Shown here piece after piece: positions 1 to 11,219 of a DNA stretch of 64,000 nucleotides. The translations under genes were made by a program, and so were the position numbers. The stretch comes from Pollenia angustigena. Taxonomy: Eukaryota > Arthropoda > Insecta > Diptera > Polleniidae. Position 1 is the first letter of the stretch, and each line of letters opens with the position of its first letter. The notes beneath the pieces are model-generated. The model ran no database searches. It was not told the DNA's origin and saw nothing but the letters and a program-made list of their open reading frames with translations. The stretch lies in assembly GCA_930367215.1 (NCBI GenBank), contig OV884056.1, forward strand, positions 39,742,308-39,806,307, written 5' to 3'.

Positions 1-62
1 AATAAACAAAAGGTTATTTGATTTTTATGATTTCGGTAGCAAAGTAATAAACGGTAATAAAT

Positions 63-704
63 GTGCGTGGACAATTGAACGGGAAAAAAGGAAAGTGCAC
101 TTTTTTAATAATTTTGGTTTTTCCGTTGGCTACCTGTATTAAGCTGAAGGAGTCTCTTTTGCATGTAGCTTACAATATTGAATTTAAACGTGGAAGAGTC
201 GACTCAAATACTCGTCCTATAAAAGAAGCCCGAAAATGTTTGATAAAGCATGAAATTAAAGAGAAAATTGGAATACAGGTTGATACAAGGCAAGGCTCTG
301 GTACAAAAAATTCTGGAAATACGTCACGAAGATTCTTTCCTAATCCTGCTTTGATTTCCGAAATCACGGGTCTAGATGAAGACATAATCAAGAGGTTTTC
401 AACAATTCTCGAAGCTATAACAATTATCGAGGCACTAGATCCGAAAAAATTTGGTGATTTTTTTCTAGAGACGGCAAAAAAGTTTGTTGCACTGCACGAG
501 TGGTACAATATGCCACCAACACTCCACAAAATTCTGATTAATGGAAAATATATAATTGAAAAGTGTATTTTTTCTGTAGGTTTACTATCCGAAGAGGCCC
601 AGGAAAGTCGTAACAAAGACTATAAAAAATATCACCTTAGACACTCCAGAAAATGCAGTCGAATTGCCACGAACGAAGATATTATGCAACAAATGATGGT
701 TTAA
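63..704 (+). pseudogene. Transib-family (RAG1-like) transposase, C-terminal fragment
   Basis: Open frame of 213 codons ending at TAA. The first codon is GTG, not ATG, so this is a truncated remnant rather than a whole gene. From about residue 29 the pattern resembles Transib transposases, the DNA transposon family related to the RAG1 recombinase: GSGTKNSGNTSRRFF at 78-92, an ITGLDEDIIKRF block at 101-112, MPPTLHKILINGK at 150-162, and LSEEAQESRNKDYKKY at 175-190 followed by SRKCSR at 195-200. The SEE...ES...NK block lies where RAG1 and Transib carry the third acidic catalytic residue. The first ~28 residues do not fit and probably come from a frameshift. No N-terminal catalytic part or terminal repeats are visible, so the copy is dead. 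Family assignment is by motif recall, not a search. Confidence 0.68.
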
Positions 705-956
705 AAATCTAAGAGTTTTTCATTAAAAATTTTTCATAAGATCTTAAAAAACAATAAAATGTCGATATCTAAGCCAATTCTTTGACTTGGAGATTGTCAG
801 ATGCCTCTAAAATTGAGTGTATCAAAATGGATACAATAAAGCGAAAGGGTTAATATCCTTCACCACAAACAACTTTTCGGGGATGCCACCGTCAAAACAA
901 ATTTATGTTATGAGGTTAAGATTTCTAAAAATTTTGTTTTTGCCGAATATTAGCTA

Positions 957-1197
957 CACAGAAAAAAAATTTTTCACCAATTAAATCACTAATCAAAAAT
1001 TAAATCAGTTTTAATTATAAAACTAAATCAAGTTAATTAAACGATTAATTGATACTATTAATTTGCATCAGTAAAGAAACTCACACATTCACTTGATTGA
1101 ACGTTTAATTCACTAGATTAAACGTTTAATTCATTTCATTACATTTTTAATTAAAACTGATTGATTTATGCTTTAACTGATGAAAAAAATTCTGTGT
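957..1197. mobile_element. Small TIR element (MITE), ACACAGAAAA termini
   Basis: The 241-bp block starts ACACAGAAAAAAAATTTTTC and ends with the imperfect complement GAAAAAAATTCTGTGT. Its interior is built from repeated ATTAAAC / GTTTAAT type motifs in both orientations. There is no coding capacity. The ends resemble those of the larger elements at 12013, 28225 and 52592. Confidence 0.5.
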
Positions 1198-3170
1198 AGA
1201 TATCATCATCTTTATGAAATTTGTTCGTCTTTAAGTGAGAGAGGTTTTATCAGTGAAAAACAATAAATCAATAGTATATGTAGCAATAAAGCAAAAAATT
1301 GTCAATATCGAATTAGTAAAGAAAATAAAAAATTCGACAAAGATTTTAATTCAGGTTAAAATTAATGTTGGTTTAAAAACCATAAAGTCGAATTTCCAAA
1401 TTTAAATTAAAACGTATTTCATAATAATAAAAATATCTTTCTTACAATTGGTTGTATAATTCTCTCAATGTTCCTCAGTTTCATTCAAATAAAAATTTTT
1501 ATAAATGCATTTAAATAAATGCAGTTAAAATGTGTTTTATTTTGAATATCCCTGAATGGTTTGTAAATTTTGTTATTTGTTTTATAATAACCACATTAAA
1601 AACATATTTACAATATCTTTACATTATCAACAAAAAAAAGCCATAAAGCAGTATTCATAATGTTTCCTTTTGATTGTATTAAAAGCACCGTATTAAAATG
1701 AATAAAATATTCAATGCAGCACAGCTCATACAGAGAGAGATATACATAAGTTAAATCAACATTACACTTTTGAAAATTAAAGTAAATAAAAGAAACTAAA
1801 AGAAATACTGAACACACAAACAAACAAGCATACAAAAACACCGAGAACAAATGGTGCAAAAATCCCACAAAAACTTGCCCATATTTACTATTAGAAAGTG
1901 CAGTGAATTCATTAAAATTGATGAAGCATACTGCAAATGACATTGCAGACACTGTGTTTCATATAAATAATGACACATGAATACAAAGCCAAAAAAATGT
2001 ACAAAGAACGAAAGACCGAGAGGGGAGGACTGGAGTGGAGTGGCAAAAAGGAAACAGCAACAAGAATATAGGACCGCAGGATATTATTTTATAAGTACAA
2101 TATTTACATTAAAGTAAATAAAAATACAACCATTCATGTCAGCCGAGCAACACGCCCGTAGAAAACTTCATTACCACATTTAGTTGCATACAAAATACTC
2201 GTACAAAGTAGAGAGTTTCCAACCCATACACAAAAATATAAACACAACTAGTGTAAAGGATTAAACTTTTTTCTTTTTTTTTTAATTTTACTTACAAATG
2301 TAGGATGTATGTATGTACGTATAAATGTTTGCATGTGTGTAGGATTGAAAAATATATGATGCATCATGTAGGAAATGTAAACTTTACATTACCCTCTTAA
2401 CAAACAAAATAATAAGAACAGCAAAAACACAAGTACAAAAACAAACCATGCACACTATTTTAAGGAAAATACAAAAACATGGCAAAAATACTTCCGAGTG
2501 CAATGTAATCACTTGCGGCAATTTGTATGCCCTACATGACGTTATGGCTGATACTTTTGTAAAGTTTTGTGGCAACTGATTGTTAAAGCCTACAAAAGGA
2601 TAAAATGAAATTTGGACATGAATGTTTGTGTAAGCAAGTGTAGTTTATATCTCATTTAACTTAGATAAGTCAAAAGATTTTCATAATTTTCATTAAAATC
2701 GTATTTAAAGCAAAAACTAACAAAATTTTCTGCTCAGGCCACAGAAGATAAGATATTTAATTAGAAAATGTTTAAAAGCTGTAAAAAGTTTTAATGAAAT
2801 TATTAAAAAAAAAAAAAAAAATGCAAGTGAGATGGTGGTGTTTAAAGTTGGATACTCACTAATAAATTATCCAAATGTTTAACTTTTGGCATTGTTCCAG
2901 TAGGGAATTAATCGATTTTTTTAATTTTAAAATTGCTCGATTAATGAAATATGCAATGGTTTAAAATGGTTCGAATGACTCCATCACTTCGAATCAGTCA
3001 AATAATTTTATTTAATGGCTTAAGTTATATGTACATCTCTATTTGAATTCATAGTTTAATTTTTTATATATAAATCGGCAAAGGCAAAAAGTTAAGAACA
3101 CTTTCCTCCTCTGTTTTCCAGCCGATTTGAAAAAAAAAAAATAAACACCATTTGACAATGAATTTACTCA
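1198..3170. other. AT-rich non-coding stretch, no gene recognised
   Basis: About 2 kb of A-rich sequence with poly-A runs (2808-2820, 3129-3140). The longest open frame here (minus strand, 1608-1952) is hydrophobic with no recognisable family, codon bias or splice context, and I do not call it a gene. The only visible structure is short ATTAATCGATT-type repeats near 2908-2945. Confidence 0.5.
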
Positions 3171-3535
3171 AGCTGACCACACACTAGTGATTTGTGCGTT
3201 TGATCACAATAACTTTAAACGTCAAAAAGTCACCATGAATTGTGAGGTGGATGATGAAATTGCACTTTTTATATATTTTTTTGGGTACACAACAAAAAAA
3301 GATATTGAAAAAATAGAAGAAAATCTTAGTAGAAGACAGAACATTTGTATATGGTAAACAACAATTTATTGTACACTAAAATAAACAAATTTTGAAATGT
3401 TCGCGCACAAGCCCACTTACATATCGAACAAATCATAAATAATTGAAAATGTTCAATTGGATTTGTCCGCGCTCAGCCCCATTTACAAGTAACAAGATTT
3501 CGGGAACGGACAAATCACTACTGTGTGACCAGCTT
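3171..3535. mobile_element. MITE with 24-bp inverted ends (hAT-like?)
   Basis: Left end AGCTGACCACACACTAGTGA and right end TCACTACTGTGTGACCAGCT are near-perfect inverted repeats. The flanking octamers TTTACTCA and TTTACAGA agree at six of eight positions, compatible with an aged 8-bp target duplication. No ORF. An AT-rich, non-coding filler lies inside. Confidence 0.55.
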
Positions 3536-4086
3536 TACAGAAGTGCACAATATTAATTTTATTAAGGTCTGAAAAGGTAAATAGGGGACAATTCGGTAGC
3601 CTCATATCTACAAAACTAAGAGAAATCCATACAAAATTAAATACTTATCGTAGTTCATTAGAAAAGCAAACGGACAGGTATCTGGAACTTTTTGGAAACT
3701 CGGCCTATTTTGGGGAGTAAACGGGTATAACCTGCATTTTGGAACTACTTTGTCACGCCATTTATCTCTAAAACCAATTAACATAGAAATAAAGATAATA
3801 CCAAATTCGTAACTTATCTAGGAAATAAAAAAAAAATGTTGGTACTTTTTCGAAACTCGAACGTTAAAGGTGTGAAAATCGTACTTATCTTTGGTACTTT
3901 TTTACAAATCATTTTTCTCTATGTATTGTTATAAACGTATTAAATTATGGGCTCCTACTACAATATTGAAATTTTTGATACTTTAATGGGGAGAAAATAT
4001 TATCAAAAAAGGGAAGGAAATACGGGAAATTAAATTTCTTTCTATTTTTGTCCGTGCTGCATGTGGTAATTTTCGAATTTTCTATA
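3536..4086. repeat. Degenerate repeat sequence with GGTACTTTTT-like motifs
   Basis: No coding frame. Phrases such as GGAACTTTTTGGAAACTCGG (3687-3706) and GGTACTTTTTCGAAACTCG (3841-3859) echo the tandem array at 5085-5690, so this is probably a diverged flank of the same repeat. Confidence 0.35.
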
Positions 4087-4555
4087 ATAATAATTAGTAT
4101 TGTGGTTATTTTGTTGAACTATTTATGGTTTTTAATCCAAATTTTTAATATTTTTAATTAGGCTTAAGTTCATGAAATTTAATTTTTATTAAATTATTTT
4201 TGTGAAGAAAGGAATTTTACAACATGAAAATTAATTAAAATTGTTATTGATAATCTTTCATTCTTGACGTGGCTCGGGCTCGAACCCCGGCCGGCAGGTT
4301 TCCATGACATGTTTCGATTGCAACCACTCAATCTCCTCAGATGGATTTGCCGTCTTACACTCGCAGCCAGATTGAGTCAAGAATGAAAGATTATCAATAA
4401 CAATTTTAATTAATTTTCATGTTGTAAAATTCCTTTCTTCACAAAAATAATTTAATAAAAATCAAATTTCATGAACTTAAGCCTAATTAAAAATATTAAA
4501 AATTTGGATTAAAAACCATAAATAGTTCAACAAAATAACCACAATACTAATTATT
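4087..4555. mobile_element. Fold-back element with tRNA-like core
   Basis: Two ~180-bp arms (4087-4266 and 4377-4555) are inverted copies of each other; both carry the TTAATTAGGCTTAAGTTCAT block. The 110-bp core between them, read on the minus strand, contains GGTTCGAGCCC, which matches the B box of a Pol III internal promoter, and a weak A-box-like TGGCTGCGAGTG. The core plus one arm occurs again in inverted orientation at 4832-5066, and the same arms with a different core form the element at 9616-9912. Non-coding. Confidence 0.65.
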
Positions 4556-4831
4556 GTTAAAGCTAAGGCACGAGCTCTATGTGTACATTTGTCCTTCAAG
4601 TTGTGCTGAAAAAGGTCAACAGAAAAGAGAAAGACAAAGTGAAAAAAACAAAAATGTACTTGGACTTCAAGAAAAATTCTTGACGAAAGTACGAAAAAAC
4701 AGAAGTAAAGGAAAAAACATGTAGAATCAATTAAAATGGATAATCATTCAGGAAAGCAAATTTCGATCTACCAAATGTTAAAATACAATTTGGTTTAAGG
4801 ATTGATGTTTGACTAGTGACGTCAGCAGTCG
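4556..4831. repeat. Spacer repeat, paralogous to 49290-49358 + 49784-49850
   Basis: The segment around 4765-4850 (TTTCGATCTACCAAATGTTA through the AGCAGTCGTCGATGG phrase) recurs near 49,300-49,850, where it is split by a MITE. The version here is the uninterrupted form, with the TA target at 4814-4815. The rest shows no structure. Confidence 0.5.
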
Positions 4832-5066
4832 TCGATGGCTGCGAGTGTAAGACGGCAAATCCATCTGAGGAGATCGAGTGGTTGCGATCGAAACATGTCA
4901 TGGTAACCTGCCGGCCAGGGTTCGAGCCCGAGCCACGTCAAGAATGAAAGATTATCAATAACAATTTTAATTAATTTTCATGTTGTAAAATTCCTTTCTT
5001 CACAAAAATAATTTAATAAAAATTAAATTTCATGAACTTAAGCCTAATTAAAAATATTAAAAATTT
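4832..5066. repeat. Second copy of the fold-back core and arm
   Basis: This stretch is the reverse complement of about 4130-4365: the GGTTCGAGCCC core (4919-4929) followed by the AAGAATGAAAGATTATCAAT arm and ending in the AAAATATTAAAAATT tail. The core, the arm and the 4087-4555 element together form one large nested inverted structure. Confidence 0.65.
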
Positions 5067-5084
5067 TCTATAATATTAAAATTA

Positions 5085-5690
5085 GAAACATACATTTAAA
5101 GGTGCAGGGTCCTTCGTAAATGAGAACCTTTAAGATGAAAAATGTTCGAAATTTTTTGTTCTTCAAATGGTACATTTTTTAATTTCGTTAACATTGGACC
5201 TAGAAACTTAAAATTACACATGCATGATTCTACGTGAATAAGAATCTGCAGCTTTTTTGGTACTATGTAATTTACACTTGGTATTTCTTTCGACATTATT
5301 GGATCAAGAAACTTAAAATTAAACATGCAATGTCCTGAATGGATAAGAATCTATACAAGGGACCTTTTTGGTACTTTTTTGTTCTTTAACTGGTACTTTT
5401 TTAATTTCGTTTATTTTGGACCTAGAAAATTAAATTCAACATGCATGGTTATAAGTGAATAGGAATCTGTAAGGGGGAACTTTTTGGTACTTTTTTGTTC
5501 TTTAACTGGTACTTTTTGAATTTCGTTAATATTGGACCAAACAAAATAATATTCAACATGCATGGTTATAAGTGAATAGGAATCTGTAAGGGGGAACCTT
5601 TTGGTACTTTTTCGTTCTTTAACTGGAACTTTTTGAATTCTTATTAATACTGAACATAGAAACATAAAATTCAACATGCAGAGTCCAAAT
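5085..5690. repeat. Tandem array, ~117-bp unit, 5-6 copies
   Basis: The landmark CATGCA recurs at 5220, 5324, 5441, 5558 and 5676, spaced 104, 117, 117 and 118 bp, with a weaker unit near 5102. Each unit carries GGAACCTTTTTGGTAC-like, TTTCGTTAATATTGGACC-like and AACATGCATGG-like blocks. Divergence rises toward the left, so the right-hand units are the youngest. A single related unit sits near 34760-34880. The two open frames found here are products of the repeat and not genes. Confidence 0.75.
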
Positions 5691-6106
5691 TCATTGAGAA
5701 ACTATATTTTCTTTACCAAGAAGGAGCAAAAACTTGCCTGATATGCAGAGGGCTTTAGTTAACGAAGCCAGTGTTCGTTATACCATAGACGAGAAAACTC
5801 TTGCGGCTGGCCGAAGGCCCAACAATGCAACCGATCGTGCTATTTTTAAAACCAAAACTGTATAATTATGCGGCATATTAAAATTCAGGATTTTTAAACT
5901 AAGGATTATATAGGGAATTATGCACCCAACCCAAATTTTTAATATAATTTTCTTTGTGCTTTTTTTAATTTTAACTTTCTTTTGGGAGTAAAAATTCATT
6001 AGAAATTTCGAGGTTTTCTCATAATGAAGAATTGTCCCACATTTGAGATCATATTTCATTTTTTTTTTTTTTGGGGTAATTCGCTGTTTATTATTGGTTT
6101 TGTTTT

Positions 6107-6312
6107 TTGGGTGTTTGCAATTCTCATTCACTCTGCCGTTTTATTTGCTAATATCTTTGGCTCTTCTTAAAGTTTTTTCGGAGAATGTTTCCTGATGATC
6201 TGGCCTAAACAACCAGTGAAATGAGCATAGAAACGAGCTTATCCTCCAACAATAAATTTCAGTGTTCTTATCAAGAATACAAATTGGAAATTAAGCACGG
6301 CAAACATAATGT
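6107..6312. repeat. Interspersed repeat, copy 1 (empty-site reference)
   Basis: The stretch from TGTTTGCAATTCTCATTCAC through CTTATCCTCCAACAA to GGAAATTAAGCACG recurs at 55683-55826 plus 57029-57060, where it is split by a 1.2-kb insertion. A related end (GGGAATTAAGCACGACAAAC) is seen in the palindrome at 19180-19262. Non-coding. Confidence 0.6.
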
Positions 6313-6942
6313 TGCTATTTAACATTATCAGCCATGTCACAGAGTACAATTCCTTTCATTTCAGTTTTTTTTTTAAGATTAGCCCACTCCTGAAGTAGTC
6401 TCATTATCGGAGAGGCTATTAAAGATTCCATACAGCCGAATAATATCACTTTTACTTGATTTCTTTTAATTTTACTACTTTATAAATCTGGAGCAACTAC
6501 TTTTTAATTTCATTTTTCAAAATACATCGTATAAGTTTTTTTAAACAAAAAATACAACAAATAAAACTTTTCCAATTTGGTTTTATTCACTAAATTTTAA
6601 ACTCTTCTAAAAACTAGTTCTTTTTGTAGATCAATTTCTTTTTTGTTTTTGCAAACAAAACAACAGAGAATCCCAAGAACAAATTACAGAACTTTTATTT
6701 GATCAAAAGTTTGTAATAAAATTTTAAAAAGTAAATAAAATCCAGCATGGTGGGTGCATTTCAATGTAAAAAGTATATGACTGGAAAATAAAAATTCTTC
6801 TGTACCAGCATGTCGCCACCTTAAATGAAAATAAACGTAACTGCAGCAAAATCGAAATAAAGTTTTTGGTTGATTATTGGTCCTTTTTTAAAACTACATG
6901 TTCACGCAAAGAACAATGAGATTGAAGAGGGGGGGCGAGAAT
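6313..6942. other. AT-rich spacer, nothing recognised
   Basis: No gene, repeat boundary or terminal structure that I can support. Confidence 0.4.
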
Positions 6943-7167
6943 ATATCTGTGGCATTTTGACAAAAATTCTTAAGTCAAATTTAAAAAATCGAAAATATGT
7001 TTTTAATCATACGAACTTTCATTCAAATAATATTTTGTTTCATTGTATTATAAACGAAATTTGTTCTTTAATTTTATTTTATTATGATTTTTTCACCTCG
7101 TTTTTTTAAAAAACGTTTTTGCTATCTTATCTCGACATAAGATGTTTTGTCAAAATGCCACAGATAT
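6943..7167. mobile_element. 225-bp MITE with 23-bp inverted repeats
   Basis: The first 20 bases, ATATCTGTGGCATTTTGACA, are exactly complementary to the right end, and the perfect arms are 6943-6965 and 7145-7167. The ends start and finish in ATAT/ATAT, compatible with a TA target. The open frame crossing the element (6870-7109) is fortuitous. Confidence 0.65.
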
Positions 7168-7207
7168 TATTACTATTATCAATTTTGTAAACTTGTAACT
7201 TAACTTA

Positions 7208-8221
7208 CCCAGCAAAAACTTGGTAATGACTTGCCATTACTGAACAACTTACTTTTCAATGACTACTTCATACCATCTGCATTACATAGAAGTAGTTTGG
7301 TAATGGCTGACATATAATCTGATACCTAAGTACTTGTGTATGAGTTGATTAACGAAATTTATAATTCATTCGTAATAAAATGCATCTACGGTTGAAGTTT
7401 TTTCAAATCTAATACAAATTGATTTAAAATATTTGTTCCTACAATTTGTTTTTTTTTTTTTGTTATAAATAAAAAACAATATTTGTAATAAATTTGAATA
7501 TGAAAAATTATGCTGTACTGAAATTTTATAGTCATGACATGTTAGTTGTAATTTTGGTGACATCGGAGTAATAAGTTATTTAAGTCCCTATTTGTAAGCG
7601 AATGTAGTAATTACTTTTTTAACTCCCTATTTGTAAGCAAATGTGGTAATGACTTATTTAACTCCCTATTTGTAAGCGAGGGTGGTAAGTAGTTGCCTCC
7701 AATAATTTAATCTCATATTTACGCTCTTAATTGAGTAAAAACCATCGTTTTTTTATACAAAAACTACACTGCCCCGGTAGACTAGCTGGTAGTGAGCTAG
7801 TCTATCAGCACCGAGGTTGCGCGATCGAATCCCGCCAGAGACAGTAAAAAAATAAAAAATAAAACAAAGTAAGATAAAATAAGAAAAAATAGAAAAAAAA
7901 ACATAAAGTAAAGTAAAATAAAATAAGAAAAAATAGAAAAAAATAATTTAAAAAAAATAATAAAAAAAAATTTTTTTAAAGTCATGACATGTTAGTTGTA
8001 ATTTTGGTGACATCGGAGTAATAACTTATTTAAGTCCCTATTTGTAAGCGAATGTGGTAATGACTTATTTAACTCCCTATTTGTAAGCGAGGGTGGTAAG
8101 TACTTGCCTCCAATGACATCACCGTGTTAAAATAATGAGTTTAAATGCCAATGTATAAGTAGTGAAGAGTTTTTATATAAGCTTTTCAACTCATTACTTT
8201 GCAATGTAAGTTTTTGCTGGG
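7208..8221. mobile_element. CCCAGCAAAAACTT element with tRNA-like insert, copy 1
   Basis: The 1014-bp element begins CCCAGCAAAAACTTGGTAAT and ends with AAGTTTTTGCTGGG. Flanks TAACTTA (left) and TAACTTG (right) may be an imperfect target duplication. Inside, a ~120-bp block starting CATGACATGTTAGTTGTAAT is present twice (from 7533 and from 7982), flanking a tRNA-like sequence and a long A-rich tract. A 617-bp copy lies at 27049-27665. Non-coding and therefore non-autonomous. Confidence 0.75.
7772..7846 (+). repeat. tRNA-like (SINE head-like) module
   Basis: The sequence contains TAGACTAGCTGG, one mismatch from the tRNA A box, and about 45 bases later GATCGAATCCC, a good B box. It is followed by ~130 bp of AAAATAAAATAAG-type A-rich sequence, as expected for a tRNA-derived SINE. 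The acceptor stem does not pair well, so this is not a functional tRNA gene. The same module with the same flanks is at 27267-27336, so it was carried inside the host MITE when that MITE spread. Confidence 0.6.
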
Positions 8222-9615
8222 TAACTTGTCAATAAAAAATTAAACGAATTTCTTTAAGTGTTTTAATCATAACTTTTGTATGTTATCTGCGATACTTTTT
8301 AAATTTATGTCAACGGCCAAGAAATTATAATGAAAAAAAAAAAAAAATTAAGTGTTGTTACATCCGTTTGCATTTAAGGTGACGATATATATACATATGT
8401 ACTATTTAAAACTTGGGAAAAGAATAAATTTGTTGGTCAAAAGTCGAAAAGTAGCAACCACTTTTTCCTTTCCTTTATGTTTTTATGAAATGTTAATTTT
8501 TTTAAAATCGTATCTCTCTTAAAGGGCATTAGTAATTACAGGACTGTAAGTTCTTTTCTAATAAAACGGAGCAAAAATAAAATGAGAAATTTGAATGCTA
8601 TTTTTTATTTAAAAAGCTTTCCTTTTTTATTACCTGAAGTACCTTTTGTTTAATTGTTGTTACTTGTTTTAAAAATTGTTATGTAAACAAATATAATTTT
8701 TGGTCTTATTTGAAAACTTCCAAACTAGACAAAGTTAAAATTATTCGATTAACCGAATAATATTAAATTGTCCTATTATTATTCGATTAGATTTTAACCT
8801 CGAAAAATTATTCGCGCGATTAATCAATTTTTTCAAAACATCGATTAATTGAATATCCTTGTGAACAGCAATAGTCCCACAACAATTCAAGAGCTTAAAA
8901 AAAACATTATTTAGCAGATACCAATCATTGACAACAGGTTATTGATAAACGTGATTGAGAATTATTTGGATACAAATTGGGAGTCAATAATGGGTAACTT
9001 GGCCGACATAATTTTTCGTTTTTAACCAGAAACTATTTGTAATAAACTGAAATAAAAATATTTTCAAATCTCAAAAAAAACTCTTGATTTATTTTTGGAC
9101 ACGCTTAAGTTATAGAACTTTATTTTGTTTTCATTGTTTTCATTGATTGAGCGGTATTTTTCATTGAAAATATGAAACAACTTTAACATTACTCTGTTAC
9201 ACTGTTTAAACCTCAAATCACCCAAAATGGTGCACCTTAACGCCATCAAAATGACATACAAAGAGTTAACTAGTGGTAGAACGTTGCAAGTTACTTACAA
9301 AATGATACAAAGTAAATAGTTTTAAAACGTGGAATAACGTTTTAAGCGCCGCTTGTGCAATGGAATTGAATGAAAAGTTTTTCCACCAAAACAAAGTTAT
9401 AAGCTGTAAATTTGCTTGCAATTTAAATTTTAAATTTCTTGATATTTTGCACAAAGGTTTTTATTATCACTATTTTTCATAATCTAAAGAAAAAAAAAAT
9501 AATAAATAATCTTGCCTGTTAAAAACGTTTTTTTGCTCTCCTGAAAAATAATTATTTTGTAACAACAATTTTTGATTTTTAGTTGAACTGTTAATTTTTA
9601 ATTTTTTGATATTCT
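8222..9615. other. AT-rich spacer without gene
   Basis: The only local structure is a cluster of ATTATTCGATTA / TTAATCGATT complementary words at 8740-8855. Short open frames near 9064-9454 have no recognisable features. Confidence 0.4.
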
Positions 9616-9912
9616 TTAATTAGGCTTGAGTTCATCAAATTTAATTTTCATTAAATTATTTTCACTGAGGGAAGGAATTTTACAACTTGGAATTTTTATT
9701 AAAATTTATTGATAATTTTTCTTGGCTGAGCTGGGATTTGAACTTAGCAGTGGTGTTTCTTGAAACATGTAAAGATCAACCCGGGTTCAAATCCCAGCTC
9801 AGCCAAGAAAAATTATCAATAGCTTTTAATAAAAATTCCAAGTTGTAAAATTCCTTCCCTCAGTGAAAATAATTGAATGAAAATTAAATGTGAGGAACTC
9901 AAGCCTAATTAA
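9616..9912. mobile_element. Compact fold-back element with tRNA-3'-half-like arm ends
   Basis: The outer arms (9616-9720 and 9806-9912) carry the same TTAATTAGGCTTGAGTTCAT family sequence as 4087-4555. The inner arm parts, however, are GGCTGAGCTGGGATTTGAAC and its complement GGTTCAAATCCCAGCTCAGC, i.e. a B-box-like GGTTCAAATCC with an acceptor-stem-like continuation on both strands. The loop is about 35 bp. The family therefore has constant arms and variable tRNA-like cores. Confidence 0.7.
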
Positions 9913-9974
9913 TTATTTTGTAACTTAAAACGTTATTCGCGGCTGTGCCTCAATTGTATGAATTTTAAATATCT

Positions 9975-10312
9975 ATTAACCCTTGTGTTATAAACCACAC
10001 AAAATGAATAATTTTTTTACGATAAACCAAAAAAATTTTGAATTACACCAAAGAAATTTCTTGGCTTTGTTAACAATATCAATTAAGTACTAAAAATACA
10101 TTTTTGATTAAAAAATATTTTTATGTAAGAAAATATTTCAGAACTTACGTAAGTTACCCTTGTGTGTGATTTTCCACACATATTTAGTTACTATGTAATT
10201 TGCACTAGAATATTGTGGAGATTTTTGATATTGTTGCGAACAGCATTCAATGTATGTTTTATAAAGTGAGTGCTTATACAAGCTTGGTATGGTTTGTTAT
10301 TGATCACCAGGG
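9975..10312 (-). repeat. Repeat family shared with 63.6-64.0 kb and 16.85 kb
   Basis: The sequence from ACCCTTGTGTTATAAACCAC through the AACTTACGTAAGTTACCCTT block to TATGGTTTGTTATTGATCAC is, in inverted order, the sequence seen at about 63,660-64,000. A third partial copy is at 16,840-16,925. The CACACATAT / ATATGTGTG words pair as subterminal inverted repeats. Confidence 0.6.
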
Positions 10313-11219
10313 AAACCAGAAATATGCTCTAAAAAACACGTTAAATTGTTTAAAATATGCCCCAAAAGATTCAAAAATTTGCTAGTTTAAAAACACAATA
10401 TTCAACAATTTAATAACAGTTCCATTTCATAAAAAGAATCCTAAATTTCGAATCGCTAAAGCCCAAACGCCGAAGTTTGTACATGCGAAATGAATACAAG
10501 AGTTATTTTTGCCGAATACATCCATATGAGATTTTTTGTCTTAAAGGGATTTTAGGGACGTTTAAAAGGAAGTTAATTAAAGCTTTTTATAGATGGCAGT
10601 TTTGGGAAAATGTTAACTGATTCAAAAATAATTTAATTTGCAGGAAAATATTTTTGGGGGCAAATTTAATCTAAATACCAACACATTAAGATGGTTTACG
10701 GACACAAAGAGTCTAATTTGGAAAGAACTTTTAATGGGGAATATGTAAAGTTATAGACCGATTCTCACCATTAACATACACTTCGTTCTTAGTACAATGA
10801 AAATGTGTTTACCAAATTTGATCAAATTATCATCTACAAGATTGCAGCTTGTACTATGCGCACATAAATAACATGGAATTAACCAGCCAGACAGCCAAAA
10901 ATTTCGCAAAAAAAAAATTCTTTTCCTGCGAAAGCTCTTGCAGGCATCTAAAAAAGTAACAAAATATACATCAAAAAAGAAAATTATGTGCTAAAAACTT
11001 AAAAAATGCTTCAAAAAAGCTCTTTTAACTACATTATGAAAAAAAAAATGATGCACACGGTAAAATATGCACAAACAAATCGATGCGAAAATTCATAAAA
11101 AGCTCTAAACCCGATAAATGTATTATTTCTGCCTTCATTGGTCGCACAAGGAAAAACATGCAATTGCATATTTTTGTTTTCCCTGTTGACTACGAATGGT
11201 ATATATATTTATTATTTAT
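10313..11219. other. AT-rich spacer, nothing recognised
   Basis: No coding or repeat structure that can be supported. Confidence 0.4.

Noticed and set aside
170..616. 148-codon minus-strand frame
   Set aside because: It is the antisense of the Transib-like frame at 63-704, which has recognisable motifs; the minus frame has none.
1608..1952. 114-codon hydrophobic minus-strand frame
   Set aside because: Low-complexity, AT-driven composition, no family, no splice or promoter context.
4248..5066. CRISPR-like repeats
   Set aside because: The repeats are inverted, long and few, with no equal-length spacers; they are fold-back transposon arms in a eukaryotic genome.
7772..7846. Functional tRNA gene
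   Set aside because: A and B boxes are present but the acceptor ends do not pair and the copy at 27267 has an identical repeat context; it is a tRNA-like repeat module.
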